50,371 nucleotides of DNA, taken from the NCBI RefSeq assembly GCF_003112455.1, contig NZ_BDQX01000053.1, positions 1 through 50,371 of the forward strand, given 5' to 3'. The notes under the pieces are model-generated. The model did not search any database, was not told the origin of the DNA, and worked only from the letters and a program-made list of their open reading frames with translations. Positions 8,594 through 18,899 of the stretch are shown piece by piece. Position 1 is the first letter of the stretch. Every line of letters starts with the position of its first letter. This DNA comes from Paenibacillus agaridevorans. Lineage in GTDB: Bacteria; Bacillota; Bacilli; Paenibacillales; Paenibacillaceae. A program made the translations under genes and the position numbers.

Positions 8594-11500
8594 TTGTTGG
8601 ACGTGAACAACTTCGAGTATATGAAAATAGGTCTGGCTTCGCCGGATAAAATTCGCTCGTGGTCCCGCGGAGAAGTCAAGAAGCCGGAAACCATTAACTA
8701 CAGAACGTTGAAACCCGAGAAGGAAGGTCTCTTCTGCGAGAAGATCTTCGGTCCGACCAAGGACTGGGAGTGCCATTGCGGCAAATATAAGCGGGTTCGT
8801 TACAAGGGCGTTGTCTGCGATCGCTGCGGCGTCGAAGTAACTCGCGCCAAAGTTCGCCGCGAGCGGATGGGTCATATTGAATTGGCCGCTCCCGTCTCCC
8901 ATATCTGGTATTTTAAAGGCATTCCGAGCCGCATGGGGCTTGCACTAGATATGTCCCCGCGTTCGCTGGAGGAGATTATCTACTTTGCATCCTATGTCGT
9001 AACGGATCCAGGGGATACGCCTCTCGAAAAGAAACAGCTCCTGTCCGAGAAGGAATACCGCAGCTACCGTGAGAAATACGGCTACGGCTTCCAGGCCGGC
9101 ATGGGCGCCGAAGCGGTCAAGAAGCTGCTTCAGGATATCGACGTAGAGCGTGAGCTCGAGCAGTTGAAGGAAGATCTTCGTACAGCTCAAGGGCAGCGTC
9201 GTAACCGCGCTATCAAGCGTCTCGAAGTTATCGAAGCTTTCCGCAACTCCGGCAACGAGCCGGAATGGATGATTCTAGACGTGCTCCCGGTTATCCCGCC
9301 GGAGCTTCGTCCGATGGTACAGCTGGACGGCGGCCGCTTTGCGACCTCCGACTTGAACGATCTGTATCGCCGCGTAATCAACCGGAACAACCGTCTTAAG
9401 CGTCTGCTTGATCTCGGCGCGCCGGACATTATCGTACAGAACGAAAAACGCATGCTTCAGGAAGCGGTTGACGCCCTGATCGATAACGGACGTCGCGGAC
9501 GTCCGGTAACGGGTCCCGGCAACCGTCCGCTGAAATCCCTCAGTCACATGCTGAAGGGTAAGCAAGGACGTTTCCGTCAGAACCTTTTGGGTAAACGGGT
9601 TGACTATTCCGGTCGTTCCGTTATCGTCGTAGGTCCAAACCTTAAGATGTTCCAATGCGGTCTTCCTAAGGAAATGGCACTGGAGCTGTTCAAGCCGTTC
9701 GTGATGAAGGAGCTTGTAAACAAAGGCCTTGCCCATAATATCAAGAGCGCGAAACGTAAAGTCGAACGCGTAAGCCCTGAGGTATGGGATGTTCTCGAAG
9801 AAGTAATTAAAGAACATCCGGTTCTCCTGAACCGTGCCCCCACGCTGCACAGACTCGGCATTCAAGCATTCGAGCCGATTCTTGTCGAGGGACGCGCGAT
9901 CAAGCTGCATCCGCTCGTATGTACGGCTTACAACGCCGACTTCGACGGTGACCAGATGGCCGTTCACGTACCGCTCTCCGCGGAAGCGCAAGCGGAAGCG
10001 CGCCTGCTTATGCTGGCGTCCGGCAACATCCTTAACCCTAAGGACGGCAAACCGGTCGTCACGCCTTCCCAGGATATGGTGCTTGGCAGCTTCTATCTGA
10101 CGATGGACAACAAGGAAGCCAAAGGCTCCGGATCCGTCTTCGCGACGGTCAACGAAGCGATCTCCTCGTACCAACGTGGTATCGTATCGCTGCATGCGCG
10201 TATTTTCATCCCGGTGAAAGTGCTCAACAAGAAAAACTTTACGGAGAAACAGCAAGCTTCTCTAATGGCTACTACGGTAGGTAAAGTGATCTTTAACGAA
10301 ATCTTCCCCGAAGATTTCCCATATATCAACGAAGCGACGAAAGTAAACCTTCTGCAAGGTACGCCTGACAAGTACTTTGTGTACGAGAAGGGTTCGGACT
10401 TGACGAAGTTTGTCGATGAGATCGCAACAGCTGGCGCGGTAGGCAAAGACTTCCTCGGCACGATCATTGCAGAATGCTTCCGTCAGTACCATACAACCTT
10501 GACTGCGGTTATTCTTGACCGCATCAAGCAGCTGGGCTTCACTTATTCCACCAAAGCGGGCATTACGATCGGCGTATCCGACGTTATTGTTCCGAAGGAA
10601 AAAGCGGAGATCATGAAGGCTTCCGACGAGAAGGTCGCTACCGTTATGAATCAGTACCGCCGCGGTCTGATTACGAACGAAGAGCGTTATGACCGGATCA
10701 TCAGCATCTGGAGCAAATGCAAGGATGAGATTACGGAAGTCCTCATGAAATCGATGGATCGTTACAACAACATCATGCTCATGGTCGACTCCAAAGCACG
10801 GGGTAACAAATCCCAGATTACACAGCTCGGCGGCATGCGTGGTCTGATGGCGAATCCATCCGGCCGTATCATCGAGTTGCCGATCAAATCGAACTTCCGC
10901 GAAGGTCTGACCGTCCTCGAGTACTTCATCTCGACGCACGGAGCACGGAAAGGTCTTGCCGATACGGCTCTTCGTACGGCCGACTCCGGTTACCTGACTC
11001 GCCGTCTCGTAGACGTTGCGCAGGACGTTATCGTTCGCGAAGACGATTGCGGCACGGACAAAGGGTTTACCGTTAGCAAGATCCAGGACGGCAAAGAAGT
11101 CATCGAGGACCTGTACGACCGTATCGAAGGGCGTTACGCATTCGAGACGATTCGTCATCCGAAGACTGGCGAAATTATCGTCAACCGCAGCGAACTGATC
11201 GACTCCGGCAAAGCAGATGCGATTATCGATGCGGGCGTAGAGAAACTTCAAATCCGTTCCGTACTAAGCTGCCGCGCGCGTCATGGCGTCTGCAAAATCT
11301 GCTACGGCCGTAACCTGGCAACCGGCAAGCACGTTGAGATCGGCGAAGCGGTAGGCATTATCGCGGCGCAATCCATCGGCGAACCGGGAACACAGCTGAC
11401 GATGCGTACATTCCATACCGGCGGCGTTGCCGGCGACGATATTACGCAAGGTCTCCCGCGTATCCAGGAGCTCTTTGAGGCGCGTAATCCGAAAGGTCAA

Positions 11501-12220
11501 GCGATTATCTCCGAGCTCGACGGCGTTATCAAGGAAATTCGCGAGGCGAAGGACCGCAGAGAGATCGAAGTGCAAGGCGAAGCCGAGACAAAGGTGTACG
11601 CTGTGACATACGGCTCGCGTATTCGCGTAACGGAAGGACAGCACATCGAAGCAGGCGACGAATTGACCGACGGTTCCATCGATCCGAAGGATATGCTGCG
11701 CATTAAGGGTATCCGTGGCGTTCAGAACTATATCCTGCAGGAAGTACAGCGCGTATACCGGAACCAGGGCGTTGAGATCAACGACAAACACGTCGAGGTT
11801 ATGATCAAGCAAATGCTCCGGAAGATCCGTATCGTGGACGCTGGAGGTACGACACTGCTGCCAGGCGCGTTCGTAGACATTCACGAATACGAGTCCGCTA
11901 ACCGCGAAGCGATTTTCGCTGACAAGGAGCCTGCGGTTGCGAAGCCCGTACTGCTTGGTATTACGAAGGCGTCGCTGGAGACGGATTCGTTCCTGTCCGC
12001 GGCATCGTTCCAAGAGACGACTCGCGTATTGACCGACGCTGCTATTAAAGGCAAAGTCGACCAGTTGCTCGGCCTGAAGGAGAATGTTATCATCGGCAAG
12101 CTGATCCCGGCTGGTACGGGTATGCAACGCTACCGCAACATTCGCTTTGCCGGGTTGGAAGACGAAATTGTCGAAGGCATGGAGCTTGAAGAAGCTGCTG
12201 AAGCTGTAGTGGTTGAATAA
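8594..12220 (+). CDS. rpoC: DNA-directed RNA polymerase subunit beta'
   Basis: A 1208-residue catalytic subunit. The N-terminal zinc ribbon has cysteines at about 60, 62, 75 and 78. The absolutely conserved [12 protein letters not shown] (about residues 447-458) supplies the three aspartates that bind the catalytic magnesium, and the second zinc site uses cysteines around 815-905 ([13 protein letters not shown]). The trigger-loop segment [20 protein letters not shown] is intact. The start is TTG at 8594, spaced 8 bases from AAGGAGG (8579-8585), giving [10 protein letters not shown] as in Bacillus; an ATG at 8573 lies upstream of that site. A strong terminator follows. Confidence 0.97.
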   Translation: MLDVNNFEYMKIGLASPDKIRSWSRGEVKKPETINYRTLKPEKEGLFCEKIFGPTKDWECHCGKYKRVRYKGVVCDRCGVEVTRAKVRRERMGHIELAAPVSHIWYFKGIPSRMGLALDMSPRSLEEIIYFASYVVTDPGDTPLEKKQLLSEKEYRSYREKYGYGFQAGMGAEAVKKLLQDIDVERELEQLKEDLRTAQGQRRNRAIKRLEVIEAFRNSGNEPEWMILDVLPVIPPELRPMVQLDGGRFATSDLNDLYRRVINRNNRLKRLLDLGAPDIIVQNEKRMLQEAVDALIDNGRRGRPVTGPGNRPLKSLSHMLKGKQGRFRQNLLGKRVDYSGRSVIVVGPNLKMFQCGLPKEMALELFKPFVMKELVNKGLAHNIKSAKRKVERVSPEVWDVLEEVIKEHPVLLNRAPTLHRLGIQAFEPILVEGRAIKLHPLVCTAYNADFDGDQMAVHVPLSAEAQAEARLLMLASGNILNPKDGKPVVTPSQDMVLGSFYLTMDNKEAKGSGSVFATVNEAISSYQRGIVSLHARIFIPVKVLNKKNFTEKQQASLMATTVGKVIFNEIFPEDFPYINEATKVNLLQGTPDKYFVYEKGSDLTKFVDEIATAGAVGKDFLGTIIAECFRQYHTTLTAVILDRIKQLGFTYSTKAGITIGVSDVIVPKEKAEIMKASDEKVATVMNQYRRGLITNEERYDRIISIWSKCKDEITEVLMKSMDRYNNIMLMVDSKARGNKSQITQLGGMRGLMANPSGRIIELPIKSNFREGLTVLEYFISTHGARKGLADTALRTADSGYLTRRLVDVAQDVIVREDDCGTDKGFTVSKIQDGKEVIEDLYDRIEGRYAFETIRHPKTGEIIVNRSELIDSGKADAIIDAGVEKLQIRSVLSCRARHGVCKICYGRNLATGKHVEIGEAVGIIAAQSIGEPGTQLTMRTFHTGGVAGDDITQGLPRIQELFEARNPKGQAIISELDGVIKEIREAKDRREIEVQGEAETKVYAVTYGSRIRVTEGQHIEAGDELTDGSIDPKDMLRIKGIRGVQNYILQEVQRVYRNQGVEINDKHVEVMIKQMLRKIRIVDAGGTTLLPGAFVDIHEYESANREAIFADKEPAVAKPVLLGITKASLETDSFLSAASFQETTRVLTDAAIKGKVDQLLGLKENVIIGKLIPAGTGMQRYRNIRFAGLEDEIVEGMELEEAAEAVVVE

Positions 12221-12255
12221 TGATTAAGGATCAGCACAGATGTGTTGATCTCAAC

Positions 12256-12304
12256 AGAAACGATGCTTTTCCCTTGAGGGGAAGGTGTCGTTTCTTTTTT
12301 TTTT
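12256..12304 (+). terminator. Rho-independent terminator after rpoC
   Basis: AGAAACGA at 12256-12263 pairs with TCGTTTCT at 12288-12295; an inner CTTTTCCC-TTGA-GGGGAAGG helix stacks on it and a run of about ten T follows. It ends the rpoBC transcript, so the small gene downstream needs its own promoter or readthrough. Confidence 0.92.
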
Positions 12305-12418
12305 GCATGCGAAAAAGAGTCGAAAAAATAGATAAAAATTTTTTTATAAAACCTACAACTACTTGCGTCTTACAGGTGTTTATAGGATGAAGGTACATGC
12401 GCGATAGGAGAGGGATCC

Positions 12419-12714
12419 ATGTTGTCGAATAGCCACGAAATCGACGAAGTGCTTGAATACATCAGAATTAAATTTGAGGTTCCACATGGAGACGTTGAGC
12501 TTGAGCTTGAGCTGGCCGGCATTCGGGCAGAGCTCGAGAAGCTGCAAAAAAAATCGGTGATTATACAAGCGAATTTTGGATAGCCTGTACCTGCTCCGGT
12601 CGTAACAGCGAGTCGATTCCGTATGAGAAACGGGTATTGCATATCGATAAAGATCGGGCAGGTATAGAGCGGTCGCTGGCCAATCCGTACCTTTCCGCCA
12701 AGTCAATTGACTAA
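12419..12714 (+). pseudogene. Small unidentified gene split by a frameshift at an A8 tract
   Basis: The first frame starts at ATG 12419 behind AGGAGAGGG and encodes MLSNSHEIDEVLEYIRIKFE and a Glu/Leu-rich helical segment, ending at TAG 12583 (54 residues). The -1 frame is open from 12511 to TAA 12714 and continues convincingly with IGDYTSEFWIACTCSGRN through to LANPYLSAKSID, but it has no good start of its own. The frames meet at CTG CAA AAA AAA TC (eight A, 12546-12553), which fits the slippery heptamer A-AAA-AAA. A fused product would be about 98 residues. It may be a frameshifted relic, a programmed or slippage-dependent gene, or a sequencing error. I do not recognise the family. It occupies the place of the L7Ae-like gene found between rpoC and rpsL in Bacillus. 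Confidence 0.55.
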
Positions 12715-12774
12715 GAGCGATATGCAAAATATTCGTAAATATGGCTAAACGACAAAAAGTGCCATTAATCTTGC

Positions 12775-12804
12775 TTGACATTGGTATAGGCGAAGTGATA
12801 ATAT
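12775..12804 (+). promoter_or_regulatory. Promoter of the str operon (rpsL-rpsG-fusA-tuf)
   Basis: TTGACA at 12775-12780, an 18-base spacer and TAATAT at 12799-12804. Transcription from here would give a leader of about 240 bases before rpsL, containing the structured element at 12894-13020. Confidence 0.75.
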
Positions 12805-12893
12805 ATCGAAGTGTGCCTGATGACCGGGCTTATGGAATACTTTTGTTTCATTATGAACCGCCTGGGTCTGTGGGCTTAAACTGTGGATGAAAT

Positions 12894-13020
12894 GTCTACT
12901 ATGAGAAAACCTTTATCGAGGTCAATCAAAGATGAGAGACCGCGTTTTTAAGGTAGGTTTTATCGCCAATAAGACTTTATGTTTCCGACATGTACGGGAA
13001 TTGTCAATTCTTATGTGGAC
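12894..13020 (+). repeat. Structured intergenic element, forward copy (rpsL leader)
   Basis: This is the forward copy of the element found reversed at 8405-8562. Visible parts are GAGAAAACCTTTATCGAGG at 12903-12921, AGGTTTTATCGCCAATAAGA at 12955-12974 (AAAACCT and AGGTTTT can pair), a GGTC/GACC helix inside, and an imperfect hairpin at 12969-13014 (ATAAGA paired with TCTTAT). It lies inside the predicted rpsL 5' untranslated region, ending about 10 bases before the ribosome binding site. It may be a cis-acting RNA for the str operon or a mobile repeat that landed in the leader. Confidence 0.75.
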
Positions 13021-13054
13021 ATCAAGACATGAATAAGGGGAAGGGGGTGGCAAC

Positions 13055-13474
13055 ATGCCAACTATTAACCAGCTCGTTCGCAAAGGCCGTCAAGCGAAAG
13101 TCGTGAAATCGAAATCGCCAGCCTTGCAAAGAGGTTTCAACGCTCTGAAACGTGAAGCAACTGAAATCAGCGCTCCGCAAAAACGCGGTGTGTGCACTCG
13201 TGTAGGTACAATGACTCCGAAAAAACCGAACTCCGCGCTTCGTAAGTACGCGCGTGTACGCTTGACTAACCGTGTTGAGGTTACTGCGTACATCCCAGGT
13301 ATCGGTCATAACCTGCAAGAGCACAGCGTTGTTTTGATCCGTGGCGGTCGTGTTAAGGACCTTCCGGGTGTACGTTACCATATCGTTCGCGGCGCATTGG
13401 ATACTGCGGGTGTTAACAACCGTAACCAGGCCCGTTCCAAATACGGTACGAAACGTCCGAAAGTTAAAAAGTAA
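13055..13474 (+). CDS. rpsL: 30S ribosomal protein S12
   Basis: A 139-residue decoding-centre protein. The conserved loops [11 protein letters not shown] and [12 protein letters not shown] are intact, with lysines at the positions where substitutions give streptomycin resistance in other bacteria, so the sequence looks wild type. The start ATG follows AAGGGGAAGGGGG. It is the first gene of the str operon, with a dedicated promoter and a structured leader. Confidence 0.97.
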   Translation: MPTINQLVRKGRQAKVVKSKSPALQRGFNALKREATEISAPQKRGVCTRVGTMTPKKPNSALRKYARVRLTNRVEVTAYIPGIGHNLQEHSVVLIRGGRVKDLPGVRYHIVRGALDTAGVNNRNQARSKYGTKRPKVKK

Positions 13475-13538
13475 GAATAGTCCGATCGGGATATTCCAAG
13501 CAAGTACAAGCCACTATTAGAAGAAAGGGGGACTTTAC

Positions 13539-14009
13539 ATGCCACGCAAAGGTCCTGTAACAAAACGCGATGTGCTGCCGGATCCGGTTTACAATAGCAA
13601 ACTGGTAACTCGTCTGATCAACCGTATTATGATCGACGGCAAGAGAGGTACTGCACAAACGCTGTTATACGATGCTTTCAAGCTGATCCAGGAGCGTTCC
13701 GGTAAAGATCCAATGGAAGTGTTCGAAGCAGCATTGAAAAACATCATGCCGGTTCTTGAGGTTAAAGCTCGCCGTGTAGGCGGCGCTAACTATCAAGTGC
13801 CAATCGAGGTTAAGCCTGAGCGCCGTACGGCTCTTGGTCTTCGTTGGCTCGTGAACTACTCGCGCAACCGCGGCGAGAAAACGATGACTGAACGTCTGGC
13901 TGCCGAGATTTTGGATGCTTCCAATAACACAGGCGCATCTGTTAAGAAGCGTGAAGACACGCACAAAATGGCTGAAGCGAACAAAGCGTTTGCTCACTAC
14001 CGTTGGTAG
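13539..14009 (+). CDS. rpsG: 30S ribosomal protein S7
   Basis: A 156-residue primary 16S rRNA-binding protein of the small-subunit head, facing the E site. The N terminus [16 protein letters not shown] and the segment [14 protein letters not shown] (about residues 79-92) are diagnostic. The ribosome binding site GAAAGGGGG precedes the ATG. It is cotranscribed with rpsL, 64 bases upstream, and fusA, 29 bases downstream. In E. coli S7 autoregulates this operon; whether it does here is not shown. Confidence 0.97.
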   Translation: MPRKGPVTKRDVLPDPVYNSKLVTRLINRIMIDGKRGTAQTLLYDAFKLIQERSGKDPMEVFEAALKNIMPVLEVKARRVGGANYQVPIEVKPERRTALGLRWLVNYSRNRGEKTMTERLAAEILDASNNTGASVKKREDTHKMAEANKAFAHYRW

Positions 14010-14038
14010 GATAACCATAATCGAGAGGAGACAAATTT

Positions 14039-16120
14039 ATGGCAAGAGAGTTCTCCTTGGAAAATACGCGTAATATCGGGATTATGGCGCATATTGACGC
14101 TGGTAAAACTACAACCACTGAACGGATCTTGTTCTTCACGGGCCGTACCCACAAAATTGGCGAGGTGCACGAAGGTGCAGCTACAATGGACTGGATGGAA
14201 CAGGAACAAGAGCGCGGCATCACGATTACGTCTGCCGCTACTACCGCTCAATGGAAGGGTAACCGCATCAATATCATCGATACTCCGGGTCACGTTGACT
14301 TCACAGTTGAAGTTGAACGCTCCCTACGCGTATTGGACGGGGCCGTTGGTGTTTTCAGTGCAAAAGAAGGCGTTGAGCCGCAATCCGAAACGGTATGGCG
14401 TCAAGCCGACCGCTATGGCGTTCCACGGATCGCTTACGTTAACAAGATGGATATCATTGGCGCAGACTACCTGAATGTTGTCAAAGACATGCGTGAGCGT
14501 CTGCAAGCCAATGCCGTTGCGATTCAATTGCCTATCGGCGCAGAATCCGACTTCGTCGGCGTAATCGACATTGTTGAGCGTGTGGCTTACAAGTACGTTG
14601 ATGATCTGGGCAAGGACCCGGTTAAAGGCGAAATTCCTGCTGAGTATGCTGACCAAGTTGAAGAACTTCGCAGCGAGCTCGTAGAGAAGGTTGCAGAACT
14701 GGACGAAGATCTGATGATGAAGTATCTGGAAGGTGAAGAAATCACAATTCCAGAACTGAAGGCTGTTCTTCGTAAAGGCGTTTGCGACGTTAAGATTTTC
14801 CCTGTAGTAGCCGGTTCTTCCTATCGTAACAAAGGCGTTCAATTGGTATTGGATGCGGTTGTTGACTACTTGCCTGCGCCAGTTGACGTACCATCTATTA
14901 AAGGTACGCTCGAGGATGGCGAAGAAGCAGTACGTCCTTCTTCCGACTCGGAGCCGTTCTCGGCTCTGGCATTCAAAATCATGACGGACCCTTACGTAGG
15001 ACGTTTGACGTTCTTCCGCGTTTACTCGGGTATCCTGAAATCCGGTTCGTATGTTCTTAACGCAACTAAGGGCAAACGCGAGCGGATTGGCCGGATTCTG
15101 CAGATGCACGCGAACAGCCGTCAAGAGATTTCGGAAGTACACTCGGGCGATATCGCTGCCGCGGTAGGTCTGAAGGATACGACTACGGGAGATACGCTGT
15201 GCGACGAGAAGTTCCCAATCGTTCTTGAATCGATGAACTTCCCTGAACCCGTTATCCAAATCGCAATCGAGCCTAAGACGAAAGCAGACCAAGACAAACT
15301 TGGCGTTGCAATCTCCAAGCTCGCCGAGGAAGATCCAACATTCCGCGCTTATACGGATGAAGAAACGAACCAAACGATCATCGCTGGTATGGGTGAGCTT
15401 CACCTCGAGATCCTCGTTGACCGTATGCTTCGTGAATTCAAAGTAGAGACGAATGTAGGTAAACCTCAGGTTGCTTACCGTGAGACCTTCCGTCAAGGCG
15501 CTAAGGTTGAAGGTAAATTCGTTCGTCAATCCGGCGGTAAAGGTCAGTTCGGTCATTGTTGGGTCGAGTTCGAACCACAAGAGGCTGGAGCAGGCTTCGT
15601 CTTCGAAAGCAAGGTTGTGGGTGGATCGATTCCTCGTGAATACATCGCTCCAATCCAAGCGGGTATCGAAGAGTCGATGAAGAATGGCGTTATCGCCGGC
15701 TTCCCGCTCGTTGATATCAAAGCGACTGTTGTCGATGGATCCTATCATGACGTCGACTCCTCTGAGATGGCATTTAAGATTGCTGGTTCCCTGGCGCTTA
15801 AAGCAGCGAAAGACAAGTGTAAACCTGTCCTTCTCGAGCCAATCATGAAGGTCGAAGTTACGGTTCCAGAAGAGTACATGGGCGACGTTATGGGTATGCT
15901 GAACTCCCGTCGTGGTCGCATCGAGGGTATGGATTCCCGCGCAGGCGCGCAAATTATCCGTTCCAAGGTGCCTCTCTCCGAGATGTTCGGTTACTCCACA
16001 ACTCTTCGTTCCGGTACGCAAGGACGCGGCGTATTCTCGATGGAGCTTTCTCACTACGAAGAAGTTCCGAAATCGATCTCCGAAGAGATCATTGCCAAGC
16101 ACAAAGGTTCGGCTGAGTAA
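14039..16120 (+). CDS. fusA: Elongation factor G
   Basis: A 693-residue translocase GTPase. The G1 motif AHIDAGKT is at residues 17-24, the G2 threonine lies in [13 protein letters not shown] is near 81-85 and NKMD at 135-138. Domains II to V follow, including GMGELHLEI (domain III) and the C-terminal EEVP end of domain V. The length is normal. The RBS AGAGGAG precedes the ATG. It sits third in the str operon. Confidence 0.97.
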   Translation: MAREFSLENTRNIGIMAHIDAGKTTTTERILFFTGRTHKIGEVHEGAATMDWMEQEQERGITITSAATTAQWKGNRINIIDTPGHVDFTVEVERSLRVLDGAVGVFSAKEGVEPQSETVWRQADRYGVPRIAYVNKMDIIGADYLNVVKDMRERLQANAVAIQLPIGAESDFVGVIDIVERVAYKYVDDLGKDPVKGEIPAEYADQVEELRSELVEKVAELDEDLMMKYLEGEEITIPELKAVLRKGVCDVKIFPVVAGSSYRNKGVQLVLDAVVDYLPAPVDVPSIKGTLEDGEEAVRPSSDSEPFSALAFKIMTDPYVGRLTFFRVYSGILKSGSYVLNATKGKRERIGRILQMHANSRQEISEVHSGDIAAAVGLKDTTTGDTLCDEKFPIVLESMNFPEPVIQIAIEPKTKADQDKLGVAISKLAEEDPTFRAYTDEETNQTIIAGMGELHLEILVDRMLREFKVETNVGKPQVAYRETFRQGAKVEGKFVRQSGGKGQFGHCWVEFEPQEAGAGFVFESKVVGGSIPREYIAPIQAGIEESMKNGVIAGFPLVDIKATVVDGSYHDVDSSEMAFKIAGSLALKAAKDKCKPVLLEPIMKVEVTVPEEYMGDVMGMLNSRRGRIEGMDSRAGAQIIRSKVPLSEMFGYSTTLRSGTQGRGVFSMELSHYEEVPKSISEEIIAKHKGSAE

Positions 16121-16159
16121 TAGCCGACTGGCTGCTCTAGCATGAACAAGTTGTATTTT

Positions 16160-16223
16160 GGCCGGTGTTCAGGTGTGATTTCGCTCTCGATGCCGGCCCA
16201 CACATAAAATATCAAGTGATATT
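16160..16223 (+). promoter_or_regulatory. Hairpins in the fusA-tuf spacer
   Basis: GGCCGG at 16160-16165 can pair with CCGGCC at 16193-16198. A second inverted repeat, AATATCA-AG-TGATATT at 16208-16223, abuts the tuf ribosome binding site GAGGAGG. They may modulate tuf mRNA stability or initiation; there is no T-run and no clear promoter in the spacer. Confidence 0.35.
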
Positions 16224-16240
16224 GAGGAGGATTAAGTTCA

Positions 16241-17431
16241 ATGGCTAAGTCTAAATTTGAACGTACTAAACCGCATGTTAACATCGGTACAATCGGTCAC
16301 GTCGACCATGGCAAAACAACTCTGACTGCTGCGATCACAACTGTACTTTCCAAAAGATACGGCGGCGCGGCTATCGCGTTTGACCAAATCGACAAAGCTC
16401 CAGAAGAGCGCGAGCGCGGTATCACAATCTCCACATCCCACGTTGAGTATGAGACTCCTAACCGTCACTATGCTCACGTTGACTGCCCAGGTCACGCCGA
16501 CTATGTTAAAAACATGATCACAGGCGCTGCACAAATGGACGGAGCGATCCTGGTTGTATCCGCATCTGACGGCCCAATGCCGCAAACGCGCGAGCACATC
16601 CTGCTCTCCCGTCAAGTAGGCGTTCCTTACATCGTTGTATTCCTGAACAAATGCGACATGGTTGAAGACGAAGAGCTTCTTGAGCTGGTTGAAATGGAAG
16701 TTCGCGATCTTCTGTCCGAGTATGACTTCCCAGGCGACGACACGCCAATCATCCGCGGCGCGGCTCGTGAAGCACTTGCTAACCCAGATGGTCCTTGGGC
16801 TGACAAAGTCATCGAGCTGTTCGAGCAAGTTGACACTTACATCCCAACTCCTGAGCGCGACACGGCTAAGCCTTTCCTTATGCCTGTCGAGGACGTATTC
16901 ACAATCACAGGCCGTGGTACAGTTGCTACAGGTCGCGTAGAGCGTGGCGTTATCAAAGTTGGCGACGAGATCGAAATTATCGGTCTTGCTGAAGAAACTC
17001 GCAAATCCGTTGTTACGGGCGTTGAGATGTTCCGTAAATTGCTTGACTCCGCTCAAGCTGGCGACAACGTAGGCGCACTTCTTCGCGGTGTTGACCGTAA
17101 AGACATCGAGCGCGGTCAAGTTCTGGCTAAACCAGGTTCCGTTAAGCCACACACGAACTTCACAGCTCAAATCTACGTTCTGACTAAAGAAGAGGGTGGC
17201 CGTCACAAGCCTTTCTTTACTGGCTACCGTCCACAGTTCTACTTCCGTACAACTGACGTTACAGGTATCATCAACCTGCCAGAAGGCACTGAGATGGTTA
17301 TGCCTGGCGACAACATCACAGTTACAGTTGAACTGATCGCTCCAATCGCGGTTGAAGAAGGAACTCGCTTCTCCATCCGTGAAGGCGGCCGTACTGTAGG
17401 CGCTGGCGCTGTTGCAACGATCCAAAAATAA
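16241..17431 (+). CDS. tuf: Elongation factor Tu
   Basis: A 396-residue GTPase that delivers aminoacyl-tRNA to the ribosome. GHVDHGKT is at residues 19-26, DCPGH at about 81-85 and NKCD near 136-139. Domains II and III are complete and end [13 protein letters not shown]. Codon choice is strongly biased (CGT, GTT, GGT, GCT), as expected for very high expression. It is the last gene of the str operon and is followed by a perfect terminator. Confidence 0.98.
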   Translation: MAKSKFERTKPHVNIGTIGHVDHGKTTLTAAITTVLSKRYGGAAIAFDQIDKAPEERERGITISTSHVEYETPNRHYAHVDCPGHADYVKNMITGAAQMDGAILVVSASDGPMPQTREHILLSRQVGVPYIVVFLNKCDMVEDEELLELVEMEVRDLLSEYDFPGDDTPIIRGAAREALANPDGPWADKVIELFEQVDTYIPTPERDTAKPFLMPVEDVFTITGRGTVATGRVERGVIKVGDEIEIIGLAEETRKSVVTGVEMFRKLLDSAQAGDNVGALLRGVDRKDIERGQVLAKPGSVKPHTNFTAQIYVLTKEEGGRHKPFFTGYRPQFYFRTTDVTGIINLPEGTEMVMPGDNITVTVELIAPIAVEEGTRFSIREGGRTVGAGAVATIQK

Positions 17432-17460
17432 TGACATGCGGCGACTCGCCGCATGCATGG

Positions 17461-17490
17461 AAAACCTCCACTTCGGTGGAGGTTTTTTTT
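17461..17490 (+). terminator. Rho-independent terminator after tuf
   Basis: AAAACCTCCAC-TTCG-GTGGAGGTTTT forms an 11-bp stem with a stable UUCG tetraloop, followed by more T. It ends the str operon. Confidence 0.96.
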
Positions 17491-17626
17491 CGTTGGATAG
17501 CAAATTATGTTACTCCGAAAGACACTATGGGTTCGTAATGGAGCCAATTTGCGCGATGATGATAGGCAGAGAGTGACTGGACGTTTGGAGTTTAATCACC
17601 TCCAAGTGTTTTTTAACGTTTCTTAA

Positions 17627-17641
17627 TGACAATAATTATCA
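17627..17641 (+). promoter_or_regulatory. Fur-family-like box upstream of the ABC importer
   Basis: TGACAATAATTATCA matches the 7-1-7 Fur consensus TGATAAT-N-ATTATCA at 13 of 14 informative positions. It ends 12 bases before the -35 of the predicted promoter. PerR and Zur boxes have related cores, so the exact regulator is uncertain. Confidence 0.55.
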
Positions 17642-17653
17642 TAAAAATTGGCA

Positions 17654-17683
17654 TTGACGAGGTCGCTAGTAAACAATTATGAT
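17654..17683 (+). promoter_or_regulatory. Promoter of the ABC importer operon
   Basis: TTGACG at 17654-17659, an 18-base spacer and TATGAT at 17678-17683. The start would be near 17690, giving a leader of about 150 AT-rich bases. I looked for a T-box, as found on tryptophan transporters of this family, and saw none. Confidence 0.55.
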
Positions 17684-17723
17684 TAAGTTTATATGAGTAT
17701 AAACGCATTTTTTTGTATTTATA

Positions 17724-17738
17724 TCAAAATTATTATCG
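17724..17738 (+). promoter_or_regulatory. Second, weaker Fur-family-like box
   Basis: TCAAAATTATTATCG matches TGATAAT-N-ATTATCA at 11 of 14 informative positions. It lies downstream of the predicted transcription start, so together with the box at 17627 it would bracket the promoter. The AT-rich context makes chance matches more likely. Confidence 0.35.
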
Positions 17739-17844
17739 TTTTCTCTAATACTTTAACGACAAAAAGCGATAAAGCTTTGATGCATCTACAGGGAATTGCG
17801 GGAAAGTAATACAAAATAATGAAAAGAGCGAGAGGGGTTTTAAG

Positions 17845-18819
17845 GTGAAGAAGAAAGTAATAATCGGTTTGGCCTTAACAGCAATGATGACTGTTACTGC
17901 CGCATGCAGCGAAGAGAAGGTTGATTACACAGTTGCAATCTCCCAGGTAGTCGAACATCCTTCTTTGGATGCAACGCGTGAGGGATTTTTGAAAGCATTC
18001 GAAGATGCTGGCATCAAGGTGAAAGCTGATTATAACAATGCACAGGGCGATCCTAACAACTATAAGTCCATAGCGGAAACGATTGCTTCCAGCAAGGCTG
18101 ACTTGGCTCTTGGTATTGCTACTCCAACAAGCCAAGCATTGGTCGAAGCCATTACTGACAAGCCTGTATTGTTCGCCGCTATCACTGACCCTGTCGATGC
18201 GGGTCTTGTACCCAAATTGCAGGCTCCCGGCGGTAACGTTACGGGCGCTTCGGACTTGGATCCTCAATCCATTACGGACTTAATGGAATTTATCGCGAAA
18301 GAATTTCCTAATGTAAAGAAAGTAGGCACGGTGATTAACGAGTCTGAGGACAATTCCGTCATTATGAGCGGTATTGCCGCTGAAGCTCTTGCTAAACATG
18401 GCATTGAGTACGTTAAAGCAGCGGTGGCCAACAGCTCGGACGTTCAGCAGGCTGCTCAATCTCTTGTCGGCCGGGTTGATGCAATCTACATCGCTTTGGA
18501 TAACACGGCTGTGGAAGGGCTAGATGCCATTATCGACGTAGCCGAAGAGAACGATATTCCTTTCTTCTCGGCTGATAGGGATACGGTTGTAAGAGGAGCC
18601 TTCGCGACAATCGGCTTCCAGTACTTCGACCACGGTTATGAAGTCGGCCAAATGGCAATCGAAATCTTAAAGGATGGGAAAAATCCGGGCGAGATGGATG
18701 TTAAAACTCCGCAAAAGTTGGACTTCGTCCTGAACTTGAAGGCAGCTAAGGAGCAAGGGATCGAAGTAACGGACGCTATGAAAGCTTATGTGAAAGACAA
18801 GGCCAATATATTGGAATAA
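17845..18819 (+). CDS. ABC transporter substrate-binding lipoprotein (TrpX-like family)
   Basis: A 324-residue lipoprotein of the ABC_sub_bind family. It has a lysine-rich start, a hydrophobic stretch and the lipobox TAAC with Cys21 as the predicted lipidated residue. The mature protein has the periplasmic-binding-protein type 1 pattern: AISQVVEHPSLDATREGF, then SSKADLALGIATPTSQAL and an ITDPVDAGLV segment. Relatives include tryptophan and tyrosine importers of Gram-positive bacteria, but the ligand cannot be read from sequence. The start is GTG at 17845 behind GAGAGGGG. It is first in a three-gene operon with a possible Fur-type box. Confidence 0.88.
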   Translation: MKKKVIIGLALTAMMTVTAACSEEKVDYTVAISQVVEHPSLDATREGFLKAFEDAGIKVKADYNNAQGDPNNYKSIAETIASSKADLALGIATPTSQALVEAITDKPVLFAAITDPVDAGLVPKLQAPGGNVTGASDLDPQSITDLMEFIAKEFPNVKKVGTVINESEDNSVIMSGIAAEALAKHGIEYVKAAVANSSDVQQAAQSLVGRVDAIYIALDNTAVEGLDAIIDVAEENDIPFFSADRDTVVRGAFATIGFQYFDHGYEVGQMAIEILKDGKNPGEMDVKTPQKLDFVLNLKAAKEQGIEVTDAMKAYVKDKANILE

Positions 18820-18899
18820 ATAACATCAGGATAAACAAAACCATGGGGTGATCGGGGGGCTGATTCACCCCATCCTTATGATTAGAGGAGGCAATTTCA

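Noticed and set aside
14324..16102. 592-residue open frame antisense to fusA
   Set aside because: Shadow of the highly biased fusA codons, without start signal or recognisable domain.
17691..17844. T-box or other riboswitch before the ABC importer
   Set aside because: No T-box bulge sequence, specifier stem or terminator/antiterminator pair is visible in this AT-rich leader.
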